64,000 nt of DNA. Source: Rosenbergiella nectarea (GTDB taxonomy: Bacteria; Pseudomonadota; Gammaproteobacteria; Enterobacterales; Enterobacteriaceae). Shown here in pieces: positions 1-9,194 of this stretch. The stretch is from the NCBI RefSeq assembly GCF_900111105.1, contig NZ_FOGC01000004.1, forward strand, positions 159,564 to 223,563. Direction: 5' to 3'. The notes beneath the pieces were generated by a model. That model saw only the letters and a program-made list of their open reading frames with translations. It had not been told where the DNA came from and did not search any database. The position numbers were made by a program, and so were the translations under genes. How positions within the stretch are numbered: position 1 is the stretch's first letter; every line of letters starts with the position of its first letter.

Positions 1-576
<576 letters not shown>

Positions 577-594
577 TCCTCGCGACTCTCGAGA

Positions 595-624
595 AGCTCC
601 ATCGTCAATGATGGGGCTTTTTTT
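595..624 (+). terminator. Intrinsic terminator after serS
   Basis: A nine-base-pair stem (AGCTCCATC with GATGGGGCT, one G-U pair) and a six-base loop are followed by seven T residues. Confidence 0.85.
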
Positions 625-729
625 AGCCCTGAAACAAAAAGTGCCTTCGACGATTTTACTCGATTGACTTTGCCGTAATCCCTGCCATTATTCGCTCACT
701 TTTTTTTCTTCTGAGCTATCCCAACCATC

Positions 730-1890
730 ATGTCGGCGCTATCACGTCCAGTTATTCTGCTATTAAGTGGCTTACTCCTTTTAACGGTTTGCATTGCTGT
801 GCTTAATACACAGATCCCGCTATGGCTCTCCCATGAGTCCTGGTCTACCTTGCAAATAGGATTAATCAGTTCAGCATTCTTTACCGGAAATTTAACCGGG
901 ACCTTGTTTGCCGGTAAACTGATTAACCGTCTGGGGTTTAACCGTAGTTACTACTTAGCCACGGCGATTTTTGCGATAGCCACCTTAGTCCTGGTATTGA
1001 GTCATTCTTTTGAGAGCTGGGCTTTTTGGCGTTTCATCGCGGGTAATGGCTGCGCCTTACTCTGGGTAATCGTGGAGAGCGCATTACTCTGCTCAGGTAC
1101 CCTTACGAATCGCGGACGCCTGCTCGCGGCGTATATGATTGTTTACTACCTTGGCACTGTCTTTGGGCAACTCTTTATCAGCGCAATGCCACTCTCGGTG
1201 ACCGCACTCGTCCCTGCGTTAGTGACCCTGATGATGCTAGCGATTATCCCGCTATTGTTTGTCGCGGTCACGGCGGGAGAAGCAGAAGAGGCGTTAGAAA
1301 CCCCGAAACAACCGGGTGTCATGAAGATGTTTTTTCGCCGTCAATCTCGTTTAGGGATTAACGGCTGTATTATCTCCGGTGTGGTATTGGGATCACTCTA
1401 TGGACTTATGCCGCTCTATCTTTCCCATAAGGGCATGAGTGACAGCAATGTGGGCTATTGGATGGCGTTATTAATCAGTGCAGGCATTATTGCCCAGTGG
1501 CCATTGGGGAAATTAGCTGATCGGTACGGACGTCTTTTGGTGTTACGTGTTCAAGTGTTTGTGGTGATCCTTGCGGCCATTGCCATGCTAATGAATGCTT
1601 CACTCGTAGCCGGATTATTCATTCTCGGTAGTGCAGGGTTCACCCTCTATCCGGTGGCGATGGCTTGGGCCTGCGAAAAGGTAAGTAAGAGCGAGCTTAT
1701 CCCGATGAATCAGGCATTACTGTTGAGTTATACCGCAGGGAGCCTAGCGGGGCCGGCGATTACGTCATTGCTAATGGAAACCTGGTCAGACAACATCTTG
1801 TTCGTGATGATTGCCATTGTTTCATTCGTTTATTTAATGATGCTGCTGCGTAAAACTGATCAGCAAGCGACGCCCATCGCTCACGCATAA
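730..1890 (+). CDS. ycaD: MFS transporter YcaD
   Basis: Inner-membrane major facilitator superfamily protein of 386 residues (E. coli YcaD is 382), with the hydrophobic pattern of twelve membrane segments and a charged central loop near residues 190-215. Family signatures include the loop after helix 2 ([15 protein letters not shown]), [17 protein letters not shown], and [18 protein letters not shown] after the eighth segment. The substrate is unknown; the family is listed among putative sugar or drug transporters. No good Shine-Dalgarno precedes the ATG, so the start rests on alignment to E. coli. In E. coli, dms genes precede and pfl-foc genes follow ycaD; here serS and ycaO flank it directly. 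Confidence 0.9.
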   Translation: MSALSRPVILLLSGLLLLTVCIAVLNTQIPLWLSHESWSTLQIGLISSAFFTGNLTGTLFAGKLINRLGFNRSYYLATAIFAIATLVLVLSHSFESWAFWRFIAGNGCALLWVIVESALLCSGTLTNRGRLLAAYMIVYYLGTVFGQLFISAMPLSVTALVPALVTLMMLAIIPLLFVAVTAGEAEEALETPKQPGVMKMFFRRQSRLGINGCIISGVVLGSLYGLMPLYLSHKGMSDSNVGYWMALLISAGIIAQWPLGKLADRYGRLLVLRVQVFVVILAAIAMLMNASLVAGLFILGSAGFTLYPVAMAWACEKVSKSELIPMNQALLLSYTAGSLAGPAITSLLMETWSDNILFVMIAIVSFVYLMMLLRKTDQQATPIAHA

Positions 1891-1892
1891 AA

Positions 1893-1916
1893 AAAAGGCC
1901 TCTATTGAGGCCTTTT
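1893..1916. terminator. Bidirectional terminator between ycaD and ycaO
   Basis: A perfect ten-base-pair stem (AAAAGGCCTC, loop TATT, GAGGCCTTTT) sits between the converging ycaD and ycaO genes. The A-run and T-run on its flanks let it work in both directions. Confidence 0.85.
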
Positions 1917-1928
1917 AATTATACGACG

Positions 1929-3689
1929 TTAGCCTTGCGCAGGTTGACGCTTGGCCGCTTGTAATTTCTCATAAGCCGCTAACAACGATTGATGCGCAGG
2001 GAAAGCAGTCAATGCCGCATCGACCTGTTGTAATCCATAAAACGGCGCTTCACCGCTGACGGCGGCTGAGGCTGCCTCGACCGTTTCTGCACCATACATT
2101 TTATTAAAGGCATTGAGATAGTCGACAGCGTGGCGTTCATCTTCTAATGCCAGCAGCAGTAGGGTCTGGAGGCAACGATAATAATTCGCACGTTCAGCAC
2201 TGAATACCGAACCATTAAATTCGATAGTCCATTCCGCCCAAGTGAGTGCTTGATCAATATCCCCACCAGCTAAGGCCAGCATCGATTTTAATTCGCCCAC
2301 GCGCAACGTAGACCATCCATTATCTTTACCGGTGGCAATGCCCAACAGCTCACGCACGCGGGTAAAGTCATCTAAGCCATGGTCGTCGAGTGTAGAAATA
2401 AGCGCTAAGTACTCTTCCGGTTCCCATTCAGAGCCAGGCAATGACAGGATGATCTGGCGTAAGTCGGCACCCATATTGTTATTGGCTAACAATAGGTCTT
2501 CGGCAGGATAGATATCTGACATGCCTGGCACGATGATACGGCAGGCATAGACGCCTAGATGCTCGTAATCGGCGATATACACTTCTTGCTGTGCCTGTTG
2601 GAAAATCGTCATCAAGGTGGTGAATTCTTGCTCGGTGGAGCCAGAGAATGACCAATCAACGAACGGATAATCGCCACCATCTTTAAACATATCCCAAGAA
2701 ATTAACCCGCTGGAATCAATAAAGTGGGTTTCGAGGTTAGTGTGTTCTGCCACTTCTTCATCGTCGAAGGTTGGGGGAGTGAAGACATCGAGATCTTTTA
2801 AGCCCCGACCTTGTAGCAGCTCGGTCACGGTACGTTCTAATGCTACGCCGAAATCGGGGTGCGCACCAAAGGAGGCGAAACAGGTGCCATTGCTCGGGTT
2901 AAACAACACGACACAAATCACCGGATATTGACCACCGAGTGACGCATCGTAAGAAAGGATCGGAAAGCCTTCTGCTTCGAGACGGGCAATGGCTTCGGTC
3001 ACGCTAGGGCAGCGTGCTAGTACGTCAGCCGGGATTTCAGGCAGGCTGATCGATTCGGCGATAATTTTATTCTTCACATAACGCTCAAAGACTTCGGATA
3101 ACCCTTGAACGCGTGCTTCATTTGCGGTGTTACCTGCCGACATTCCATTAGAGACATAGAGGTTGCCAATAATGTTCATAGGAATATAGACGGTCTGCAG
3201 ATCAGATTGACGAGTGAAGGGTAGGGCACAAATCCCGCGCTCATGATTACCGGATTGCAGGTCAATTAAATCAGATCCACTGAGTTCATTTTCGGGGTCA
3301 TAAAACTGATGTAGGTGAGTATCGAGGATGCCATCGGGTAGTGAATCATCGTCGCTTAACGGAAACCACTTTTCATTTGGATAGTGTACAAAAGGACCGT
3401 TCGCCACGTCATCGCCCAGCCAGAAGTCGGCAAAGAAGTAGTTCGTTGATAAACGCTCGAAATACTCGCCCAGCGCGGACGCGAGTGCAGCTTTCTTCGT
3501 TGCCCCTTTACCGTTAGTAAAGCATAGCGCGCAATCTTTATCACGGACGTGTACCGACCAGACATTAGGAACAGGGTTTAGCCATGAAGCTTCTTCGATA
3601 GTGAAGCCAAGCTGCTGAAGTTTATCTTGAAAACGACTGATTGAATCTTCAAGGGCGGCATCTTTGCCGGGGATAAAGGTTTGCGTCAT
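1929..3689 (-). CDS. ycaO: YcaO, cyclodehydratase-family accessory protein for RimO
   Basis: 586 residues, the same length as E. coli YcaO. The YcaO family binds ATP and in natural-product pathways activates amide bonds; the E. coli protein is reported to assist RimO-dependent methylthiolation of ribosomal protein S12. The N-terminal YcaO domain covers roughly residues 50-400 (for example FTNGKGATKKAALASALGEYFERLST and SAGNTANEARVQGLSEVFERYVKN fragments, with the conserved E-x-x-E-R signatures), and a helical repeat-like tail follows. No azole or thioamide peptide precursor gene lies nearby, which fits the housekeeping role. The E. coli upstream neighbour focA is absent. Confidence 0.93.
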   Translation of the reverse strand: MTQTFIPGKDAALEDSISRFQDKLQQLGFTIEEASWLNPVPNVWSVHVRDKDCALCFTNGKGATKKAALASALGEYFERLSTNYFFADFWLGDDVANGPFVHYPNEKWFPLSDDDSLPDGILDTHLHQFYDPENELSGSDLIDLQSGNHERGICALPFTRQSDLQTVYIPMNIIGNLYVSNGMSAGNTANEARVQGLSEVFERYVKNKIIAESISLPEIPADVLARCPSVTEAIARLEAEGFPILSYDASLGGQYPVICVVLFNPSNGTCFASFGAHPDFGVALERTVTELLQGRGLKDLDVFTPPTFDDEEVAEHTNLETHFIDSSGLISWDMFKDGGDYPFVDWSFSGSTEQEFTTLMTIFQQAQQEVYIADYEHLGVYACRIIVPGMSDIYPAEDLLLANNNMGADLRQIILSLPGSEWEPEEYLALISTLDDHGLDDFTRVRELLGIATGKDNGWSTLRVGELKSMLALAGGDIDQALTWAEWTIEFNGSVFSAERANYYRCLQTLLLLALEDERHAVDYLNAFNKMYGAETVEAASAAVSGEAPFYGLQQVDAALTAFPAHQSLLAAYEKLQAAKRQPAQG

Positions 3690-3715
3690 CGTGGCGCTCT
3701 CTGGTTAATCTAGAA

Positions 3716-3732
3716 ATGATAACGGCTATCAT
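3716..3732. promoter_or_regulatory. Inverted repeat upstream of ycaO
   Basis: ATGATA-ACGGC-TATCAT forms a perfect 6-5-6 inverted repeat 27 bases upstream of the ycaO start codon. It could be an operator or overlap a promoter. It resembles parts of a Fur box but does not match the consensus well, so no regulator is assigned. Confidence 0.3.
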
Positions 3733-3883
3733 ACGTTTTTTCGCCGCGAGCGGCTATCGTTGTGCAGGGTTTTCCAGCAATCTTTGTCCTTGGAGAGATT
3801 ATCTATTGCAGCAATAATCTGGCAGTGATAAAACCGAAGGCTCAGCACAAATTCTTTGACAGAATAATAAAGGGTGAAGGTCA

Positions 3884-4969
3884 ATGACGCAGGTGTTCAA
3901 TTTTAGTTCCGGTCCCGCTATGTTACCAAAAGCAGTGTTAGAACAAGTTCAAGCAGAACTGCTCGATTGGCAAGGGCTGGGAACCTCAGTAATGGAAATC
4001 AGCCACCGCAGTAAAGAATTTATTGCTGTTGCCGAGACAGCAGAACAAGATCTTCGTGATTTACTTTCCATTCCTGCTAACTATAAAGTTTTATTTTGTC
4101 AGGGCGGCGCACGGGCACAATTTGCGGCCATCCCTGCGAACCTGTTAGGTTCCTCTCAACAGGCTGATTATATCGACGGCGGCTACTGGGCGCACAGTGC
4201 GATCAACGAAGCAGAGAAATTCTGCACCCCAAATGTTATCGATATCAAAACCACGGAAAAGGGTAAGGTTGCACTACTGCCGATGAATCAATGGCAGTTA
4301 TCCGATCAAGCGGCCTATGTACATTACTGCCCGAATGAAACCATCGACGGTACCGCGATTGATGAAGAACCGGATTTTGGCGATCGTGTGGTGGTTGCCG
4401 ATCTTTCATCAACCATTCTTTCTCGTCCACTAGACATCAGCCGCTATGGTGTCATCTATGCGGGCGCTCAAAAAAATATCGGTCCAGCAGGATTAACACT
4501 AGTCATTGTCCGTGAGGATCTGTTGGGCAACACCTTCCAACAATTCCCCTCGGTACTAGACTTTAAAACCTTGGCGGACAACGATTCAATGTTTAATACT
4601 CCGCCGACCTTCGCATGGTATTTATCGGGTCTGGTCTTTAAATGGTTGAAAGCGCAGGGCGGTATTGAGGCGATGGCGAAGCAGAACCAAGCTAAGGCCG
4701 ATTTGCTTTATGGGACCATCGATCGCAGTGATTTCTACCGTAACAATGTGATTGCGCGTAACCGTTCTAAAATGAACGCTCCCTTCCAGCTAGCCGATGC
4801 TAATCTTGATAAATTGTTCTTAGAAGAGTCACTCGCCGCGGGCTTACACGCTCTGAAAGGGCACCGTGCGGTCGGCGGGATGCGCGCATCGATTTACAAT
4901 GCAATGCCGCTCGAAGGCGTTCAAGTGTTGACTGCCTTTATGCAAGACTTTGCACAGCGTCACGGTTAA
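3884..4969 (+). CDS. serC: Phosphoserine/phosphohydroxythreonine aminotransferase
   Basis: PLP enzyme that converts 3-phosphohydroxypyruvate to phosphoserine (serine pathway) and the analogous step in pyridoxal phosphate synthesis. 361 residues against 362 in E. coli, starting [15 protein letters not shown] as in the family. The PLP-binding lysine lies in [12 protein letters not shown], and the substrate-binding tail [17 protein letters not shown] is present. An AGGGTGAAGG stretch precedes the ATG. aroA follows 45 bases downstream, the classical mixed-function serC-aroA operon of enterobacteria. Confidence 0.97.
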   Translation: MTQVFNFSSGPAMLPKAVLEQVQAELLDWQGLGTSVMEISHRSKEFIAVAETAEQDLRDLLSIPANYKVLFCQGGARAQFAAIPANLLGSSQQADYIDGGYWAHSAINEAEKFCTPNVIDIKTTEKGKVALLPMNQWQLSDQAAYVHYCPNETIDGTAIDEEPDFGDRVVVADLSSTILSRPLDISRYGVIYAGAQKNIGPAGLTLVIVREDLLGNTFQQFPSVLDFKTLADNDSMFNTPPTFAWYLSGLVFKWLKAQGGIEAMAKQNQAKADLLYGTIDRSDFYRNNVIARNRSKMNAPFQLADANLDKLFLEESLAAGLHALKGHRAVGGMRASIYNAMPLEGVQVLTAFMQDFAQRHG

Positions 4970-4982
4970 TTTTCACCATCAC

Positions 4983-5008
4983 ACTTTCCTTGCCTAGGCA
5001 GGGAAAGT
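4983..5008 (+). promoter_or_regulatory. Hairpin in the serC-aroA gap covering the aroA ribosome-binding region
   Basis: A twelve-base-pair inverted repeat with one G-U pair, whose arms are ACTTTCCTTGCC and GGCAGGGAAAGT, fills the gap between serC and aroA. Its right arm contains the only purine-rich segment before the aroA ATG, so folding would mask the ribosome-binding site. No T-run follows, so it is not a standard terminator. It may tune aroA translation or stabilise the serC message. Confidence 0.5.
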
Positions 5009-5014
5009 GGTTAT

Positions 5015-6310
5015 ATGAGTATCTTAATGCAATCTTTGACTTTACAACCTATCTCCCACGTTAGTGGAACAGTAAATCTTCCGGGCTCCAAAAGCGTCTC
5101 AAACCGTGCCCTGCTTCTGGCCGCGATGGCACGAGGCACGACACGTCTCACTAACTTGCTGGACAGTGACGATATCCGTCATATGCTCACGGCCTTGACC
5201 GCACTGGGGGTGGACTATCAGCTCTCAGAAGACCGCACCGTCTGTACAGTGACCGGGATCGGCGGTCCACTGCAGAGCCATGAATCACTGGAACTGTTCT
5301 TAGGCAATGCCGGCACCGCGATCCGCCCTTTAGCGGCAGCGCTCTCCCTTGCTGAGAACGATATTGTGTTGACCGGCGAGCCAAGGATGAAAGAGCGGCC
5401 AATTGGTCACTTGGTCGATTCCCTACGTGAAGGCGGCGCGACCATTACTTATCTGGAAAATGAGCATTATCCCCCTATCCGTCTACAGGGCGGCTTTAAG
5501 GGCGGACATTTGAGTGTTGATGGTTCAGTTTCCAGTCAGTTTTTGACCTCATTGCTGATGGCTGCACCGTTAACAGAAGGTGAAACGGTGATTACCATTA
5601 AGGGTGAGTTAGTCTCTAAACCTTACATCGATATTACGCTAGCCTTAATGGCCTCGTTCGGCGTGACCGTCGACAACCATCACTACCAACGCTTTATCGT
5701 ACAAGGTCAGCAGCAGTATCAAGCACCGGGTGAACTTTTGGTAGAAGGCGATGCCTCTTCGGCTTCCTATTTCTTAGCGGCTGCCGCGATCCGTGGCGGA
5801 ACGGTGAAAGTGACCGGTATTGGCCGTAACAGTGTACAGGGTGATGTGAAGTTCGCGCAGGTGCTTGAGAAAATGGGGGCAACCGTCGAATGGGGAGATG
5901 ACTTCATTGCGTGCACGGGCGCCCCCCTAAAGGCGGTGACGATGGATATGAACCATATCCCCGATGCGGCAATGACCATTGCCACGGCAGCGCTTTTCGC
6001 GCAAGGCACCACCACCATGACTAATATCTATAACTGGCGGGTCAAAGAAACCGACCGTCTCTTTGCGATGGCGACAGAATTGCGTAAAGTCGGTGCAGAA
6101 GTGATTGAAGGTGAGGATTACATCTCTATCACTCCTCCGCCTCAATTACAGCACGCTGAAATTGGGACTTATAACGATCATCGTATGGCGATGTGCTTCT
6201 CATTGGTCGCGTTATCCGATACGCCAGTGACCATTCTTGATCCCGGTTGTACGGCGAAGACGTTCCCTGATTATTTTGATCGACTCAAGTCGATCAGCCA
6301 GTTCTCATAA
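5015..6310 (+). CDS. aroA: EPSP synthase (3-phosphoshikimate 1-carboxyvinyltransferase)
   Basis: Sixth step of the shikimate pathway: shikimate 3-phosphate plus PEP gives EPSP. The motifs [46 protein letters not shown] and WRVKETDRL mark a class I enzyme; the glycine that limits glyphosate binding is unchanged, and the E. coli TAMRP motif reads TAIRP. The first ATG gives 431 residues; the ATG at 5027 gives 427 residues, the E. coli length and start (MQSLTLQP). Spacing to CAGGGA slightly favours the upstream ATG, so the start is open. A terminator follows the stop. Confidence 0.96.
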   Translation: MSILMQSLTLQPISHVSGTVNLPGSKSVSNRALLLAAMARGTTRLTNLLDSDDIRHMLTALTALGVDYQLSEDRTVCTVTGIGGPLQSHESLELFLGNAGTAIRPLAAALSLAENDIVLTGEPRMKERPIGHLVDSLREGGATITYLENEHYPPIRLQGGFKGGHLSVDGSVSSQFLTSLLMAAPLTEGETVITIKGELVSKPYIDITLALMASFGVTVDNHHYQRFIVQGQQQYQAPGELLVEGDASSASYFLAAAAIRGGTVKVTGIGRNSVQGDVKFAQVLEKMGATVEWGDDFIACTGAPLKAVTMDMNHIPDAAMTIATAALFAQGTTTMTNIYNWRVKETDRLFAMATELRKVGAEVIEGEDYISITPPPQLQHAEIGTYNDHRMAMCFSLVALSDTPVTILDPGCTAKTFPDYFDRLKSISQFS

Positions 6311-6316
6311 TTATTC

Positions 6317-6344
6317 AAGCGAGCCTTTAAGCTCGCTTTTTTTT
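6317..6344 (+). terminator. Intrinsic terminator after aroA
   Basis: The stem AAGCGAGC-CTTTAA-GCTCGCTT is followed by an eight-T tract ending at 6344, only 20 bases before the likely start of the next gene. Confidence 0.85.
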
Positions 6345-6364
6345 GCTTACAGGTGATGAGGTTA

Positions 6365-7987
6365 ATGATGCAACGTAAAATGCTCTCTATGTCAATCATG
6401 GCACTACTGGGATTAGGCTCGTTAACCATGGCCCAAGCGGCGGTGGTCCCGGCGGGTACGACACTTGCCGATCAACAACAGATTACGCGGGGAAATGGTT
6501 CGGATCCTGCTACGCTCGATCCGCAACTGGCCGAGAGTAACGAAGCCTTTAATATTATTCTCGATAGCTTTGCGGGAGTCGTGGCCTTAGATAGCGAAGG
6601 GAAGGTGCATCCAGAATTAGCGGAAAAGTGGGACAATCAAGATAATAAGGTATGGACCTTCCATCTGCGCCCAGGGCTTACATGGTCGAATGGCCAGCCG
6701 ATTACGGCCGACGATCTGGTGTATAGCTGGCAGCGGCTAGCGGATCCGAAAACGGCATCGCCTTATCAATCCTATATCAGTGCGGTTCATCTGCTTAATG
6801 CTGATGCGGTAATGAGTGGCAAGCTTCCCCCTTCAGCCTTAGGCGTGAAAGCAATCGACCCGCAGACTTTCCAAGTCACCCTTTCCCAGCCGGTTTCATG
6901 GTTTTTACAGGCCGCAGCCTCACCCAGTTTCTTCCCAGTGAATAAGCAGGTCGTCGCTAAATTTGGTGATCAATGGACCCAACCCGCCAATATTGTGGTC
7001 AGTGGTGCCTTTAAACCGAATAAGTGGGTGATAAACGAACGCTTCGTCTCCGTACGTAATCCGCACTACTGGAATAATAAGGCGACCGTCATTAATCAAG
7101 TCACCTATTTGCCTATCGCTGAGCCTTCTGCCACGTTAAACCGCTATCAAAGTGGAGAAATTGATATTACTGATACCATTCCAACCGTTAACTTTGCGCC
7201 AATTAAGAAAACGATCCCTGAACAAATTAAACAAACGCCTTTGCTCGGCGTCTATGAATATTGGTTCAATATGAATAAGCCGCCGTTTAACGATACGCGG
7301 GTTCGCATGGCGCTCAACCTAGCGGTAGATAAATCGATCATCACGGATAAGATTTTAGGAATGGGCCAAAAACCGGCATGGACTCTGATGCCACTGCAGA
7401 TTGGTGGAGAAACCTACCAACCGACTGAGATTGCGAAATGGACACCCGCACAGCGTATCGCGCAAGCGAAGAAATTATTGGCCGAAGCGGGCTTTAGCGC
7501 CGATAAGCCGTTGAAAGCAGAGCTGCTTTATAATACCTCTCAAGATCATTTAAAGATTGCGATTGCCTTAAGCTCCATGTGGAAAAAGAAGTTGGGCGCA
7601 CAGATCACCATGCGTAATCAAGAGTGGAAGACGCTAATTCAGACTCAGCATAGCGGCGATTTCCAACTGATCCGTCAATCTTGGCTCGCAGATTATGACG
7701 CGCCACCAACATTCTTAAATAACTTTATGACTGGCAATACGCAGAATGATGGCAAATACCATAACGCGGATTATGACAAGCTCGTCAATGCGGCGGCCGC
7801 AGAGGTTGATCCGGTAAAAGCCAAATCGGATTATCAACAAGCGTTAGATATTTTAAGTCATGATGTGCCGGCCGTACCGCTTTATTACTATGTTCAAAAC
7901 ATTTTAGTAAAACCTTGGGTAGGCGGCGTGTCAGTCAGCCGGTTAGGTTTCTATAAAACGCAGGACATGTATATTCGCAAGCATTAA
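6365..7987 (+). CDS. OppA/MppA-type periplasmic peptide-binding protein, orphan
   Basis: Solute-binding protein family 5, close to oligopeptide-binding OppA and murein-peptide-binding MppA. A signal peptide ends near AQA; then come the family signatures GSDPATLDPQLAE, HPELAEKW, LRPGLTWSNGQPITADDLVYSWQRLADP, VNQVTYLPI and the C-terminal YYYVQNILVKPWVGG. The aspartate that in OppA pairs with the peptide N-terminus is kept (SWLADYD), but both disulfide cysteines of E. coli OppA are replaced (Gly and Leu), and the protein has no cysteine. About 540 residues. AGGTGA at 6351-6356 favours the ATG at 6365 over the in-frame GTG at 6353. No permease or ATPase genes adjoin it, so it may share the Opp transporter or serve in sensing. 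E. coli has ycaL here. Confidence 0.85.
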   Translation: MMQRKMLSMSIMALLGLGSLTMAQAAVVPAGTTLADQQQITRGNGSDPATLDPQLAESNEAFNIILDSFAGVVALDSEGKVHPELAEKWDNQDNKVWTFHLRPGLTWSNGQPITADDLVYSWQRLADPKTASPYQSYISAVHLLNADAVMSGKLPPSALGVKAIDPQTFQVTLSQPVSWFLQAAASPSFFPVNKQVVAKFGDQWTQPANIVVSGAFKPNKWVINERFVSVRNPHYWNNKATVINQVTYLPIAEPSATLNRYQSGEIDITDTIPTVNFAPIKKTIPEQIKQTPLLGVYEYWFNMNKPPFNDTRVRMALNLAVDKSIITDKILGMGQKPAWTLMPLQIGGETYQPTEIAKWTPAQRIAQAKKLLAEAGFSADKPLKAELLYNTSQDHLKIAIALSSMWKKKLGAQITMRNQEWKTLIQTQHSGDFQLIRQSWLADYDAPPTFLNNFMTGNTQNDGKYHNADYDKLVNAAAAEVDPVKAKSDYQQALDILSHDVPAVPLYYYVQNILVKPWVGGVSVSRLGFYKTQDMYIRKH

Positions 7988-7994
7988 TAAAAAA

Positions 7995-8021
7995 AGGCCA
8001 TGGTGATTGTCACCATGGCCT
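7995..8021. terminator. Bidirectional terminator
   Basis: A perfect eleven-base-pair stem (AGGCCATGGTG, loop ATTGT, CACCATGGCCT) separates the binding-protein gene and the converging small gene. The seven-T run lies on the minus-strand side, so it serves the small gene best. Confidence 0.85.
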
Positions 8022-8026
8022 CTCTT

Positions 8027-8218
8027 TTATTCCTTGTCTTCGCCTACATAGCGCTCTTTCGCATCCTCAGCCTCTTGGCGGGTGCGATATTGGCTGATTA
8101 GGGTGTCAGGGTAGGGATGGTCAGCGCGTAGTTCGTAGTGACCCACTTTCTCTTCACCTTGACCATCAGATACCTCAATAATCCATGCTTTACGGGGATA
8201 CGGGGGATGACCTGCCAT
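8027..8218 (-). CDS. Unrecognised small acidic protein (63 residues)
   Basis: I do not recognise this family. The 63-residue protein has a proline-rich start (MAGHPPYPRKAWIIEVSDG), a likely short beta region (VGHYELRADHPYPDTLI) and an acidic, charged helix (YRTRQEAEDAKERYVGEDKE). It has no signal peptide, membrane segment or cysteine, so it is probably cytoplasmic. Translation looks real: AGGAGG lies seven bases before the ATG, and a strong terminator follows the stop. It diverges from cmk across a 168-base gap holding two inverted repeats. Confidence 0.8.
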   Translation of the reverse strand: MAGHPPYPRKAWIIEVSDGQGEEKVGHYELRADHPYPDTLISQYRTRQEAEDAKERYVGEDKE

Positions 8219-8285
8219 AACTCGCCTCCTAGATAGCTTATCTCTATGATTATCGTTTGTTTTTCACAATTCTAAGTGTAGACAA

Positions 8286-8304
8286 ACTTGTACGTTGTGC
8301 AAGT
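8286..8304. promoter_or_regulatory. Imperfect inverted repeat in the divergent gap
   Basis: ACTTGTAC-GTT-GTGCAAGT is an 8-3-8 inverted repeat with one mismatch between the small minus-strand gene and cmk. Position and symmetry suggest a protein-binding site; the regulator is unknown. Confidence 0.3.
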
Positions 8305-8330
8305 CGCCTTGCTGACAGAGGGTACTGTTT

Positions 8331-8351
8331 ACCTGATGAATCAGGTATAAT
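8331..8351 (+). promoter_or_regulatory. cmk promoter -10 box abutting a perfect palindrome
   Basis: A consensus TATAAT at 8346-8351 shares its first T with the perfect palindrome ACCTGAT-GA-ATCAGGT (8331-8346). No good -35 hexamer is seen at 16-18 bases. The layout suits an operator in the spacer or an activator-dependent promoter. Confidence 0.5.
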
Positions 8352-8386
8352 GGTGGGATTCATTGCCAAGCAGGAAGGAGTTAGGA

Positions 8387-9073
8387 ATGGCTAACATTCC
8401 CGTCATTACCATCGATGGTCCAAGCGGTGCAGGTAAAGGCACACTAAGTAAAGCCTTGGCTGAACAGTTATCATGGCATTTGCTCGATTCTGGTGCGATT
8501 TATCGCGTCTTAGCCCTAGCCGCATTACATCATCAAGTTGATATTGCTCTAGAAGAAGCCTTAGTCCCGCTGGCGGCGCATCTTGACGTTAAATTCGTTG
8601 TTGAACAGCACCGTAGCCAAGTCATTCTCGAAGGCGAAGAGGTGACTGCAGCAATCCGTACGCAAGAGGTCAGCAATACAGCGTCTAAGGTCGCGGCATT
8701 TCCCCGAGTCAGGGAAGCCTTATTACGCAGGCAGCGTAATTTTCGCGAGCTGCCCGGTCTGATTGCCGACGGGCGCGATATGGGGACAGTCGTTTTCCCT
8801 GACGCGCCAGTGAAAATTTTCCTTGATGCCAGCGCAGAAGAGCGTGCGGAGCGTCGCCGTCAGCAGTTGGAGCAAGCAGGCCTTGAGGTTAACTTCGAGC
8901 GCCTTTTAGCCGAGACGGTAGAGCGTGATGATCGCGACCGAAATCGTGCTGTTGCCCCCCTAGCTCCCGCTGATGATGCGTTACTTGTTGATTCTACAGG
9001 AATTAATATAGAAAAAGTGACCGCAATAGCCCTTGAATATATTCGAAAAAAATTGCCTAACTTCGGCGCATAA
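8387..9073 (+). CDS. cmk: Cytidylate kinase
   Basis: Phosphorylates CMP and dCMP to the diphosphates in the cytoplasm, feeding pyrimidine nucleotide and DNA precursor pools. The P-loop is [35 protein letters not shown] and [23 protein letters not shown] are CMP-kinase signatures, with the lid arginines in [14 protein letters not shown]. The ATG at 8387 has AGGAAGGAG six bases upstream and gives 228 residues (E. coli 227); an in-frame TTG at 8363 is not needed. Followed by rpsA, as in E. coli. Confidence 0.97.
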   Translation: MANIPVITIDGPSGAGKGTLSKALAEQLSWHLLDSGAIYRVLALAALHHQVDIALEEALVPLAAHLDVKFVVEQHRSQVILEGEEVTAAIRTQEVSNTASKVAAFPRVREALLRRQRNFRELPGLIADGRDMGTVVFPDAPVKIFLDASAEERAERRRQQLEQAGLEVNFERLLAETVERDDRDRNRAVAPLAPADDALLVDSTGINIEKVTAIALEYIRKKLPNFGA

Positions 9074-9194
9074 TTGTGCTAAACTAAAAATAATGCTGTA
9101 GCTTCATTCCATGGATGGTGTGAAGAATGTTAAACAACCCCATTAGACATGAAGTCCAATGGACGTTAAATTGAAGAATCCTAAGATTATCAAT
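9074..9194 (+). promoter_or_regulatory. rpsA translational leader
   Basis: The gap before rpsA has no strong Shine-Dalgarno, as expected for S1 mRNA, which relies on a folded leader for high and autoregulated translation in E. coli. The clearest element is a hairpin at 9140-9162: CCATT and AATGG enclose GAC-ATGAA-GTC. The A/U-rich segment just before the ATG also resembles the E. coli leader. Confidence 0.55.

Noticed and set aside
1929-3689. YcaO as part of a thiazole/oxazole peptide biosynthesis cluster
   Set aside because: There is no precursor peptide, dehydrogenase or protease gene nearby; length and sequence match housekeeping YcaO.
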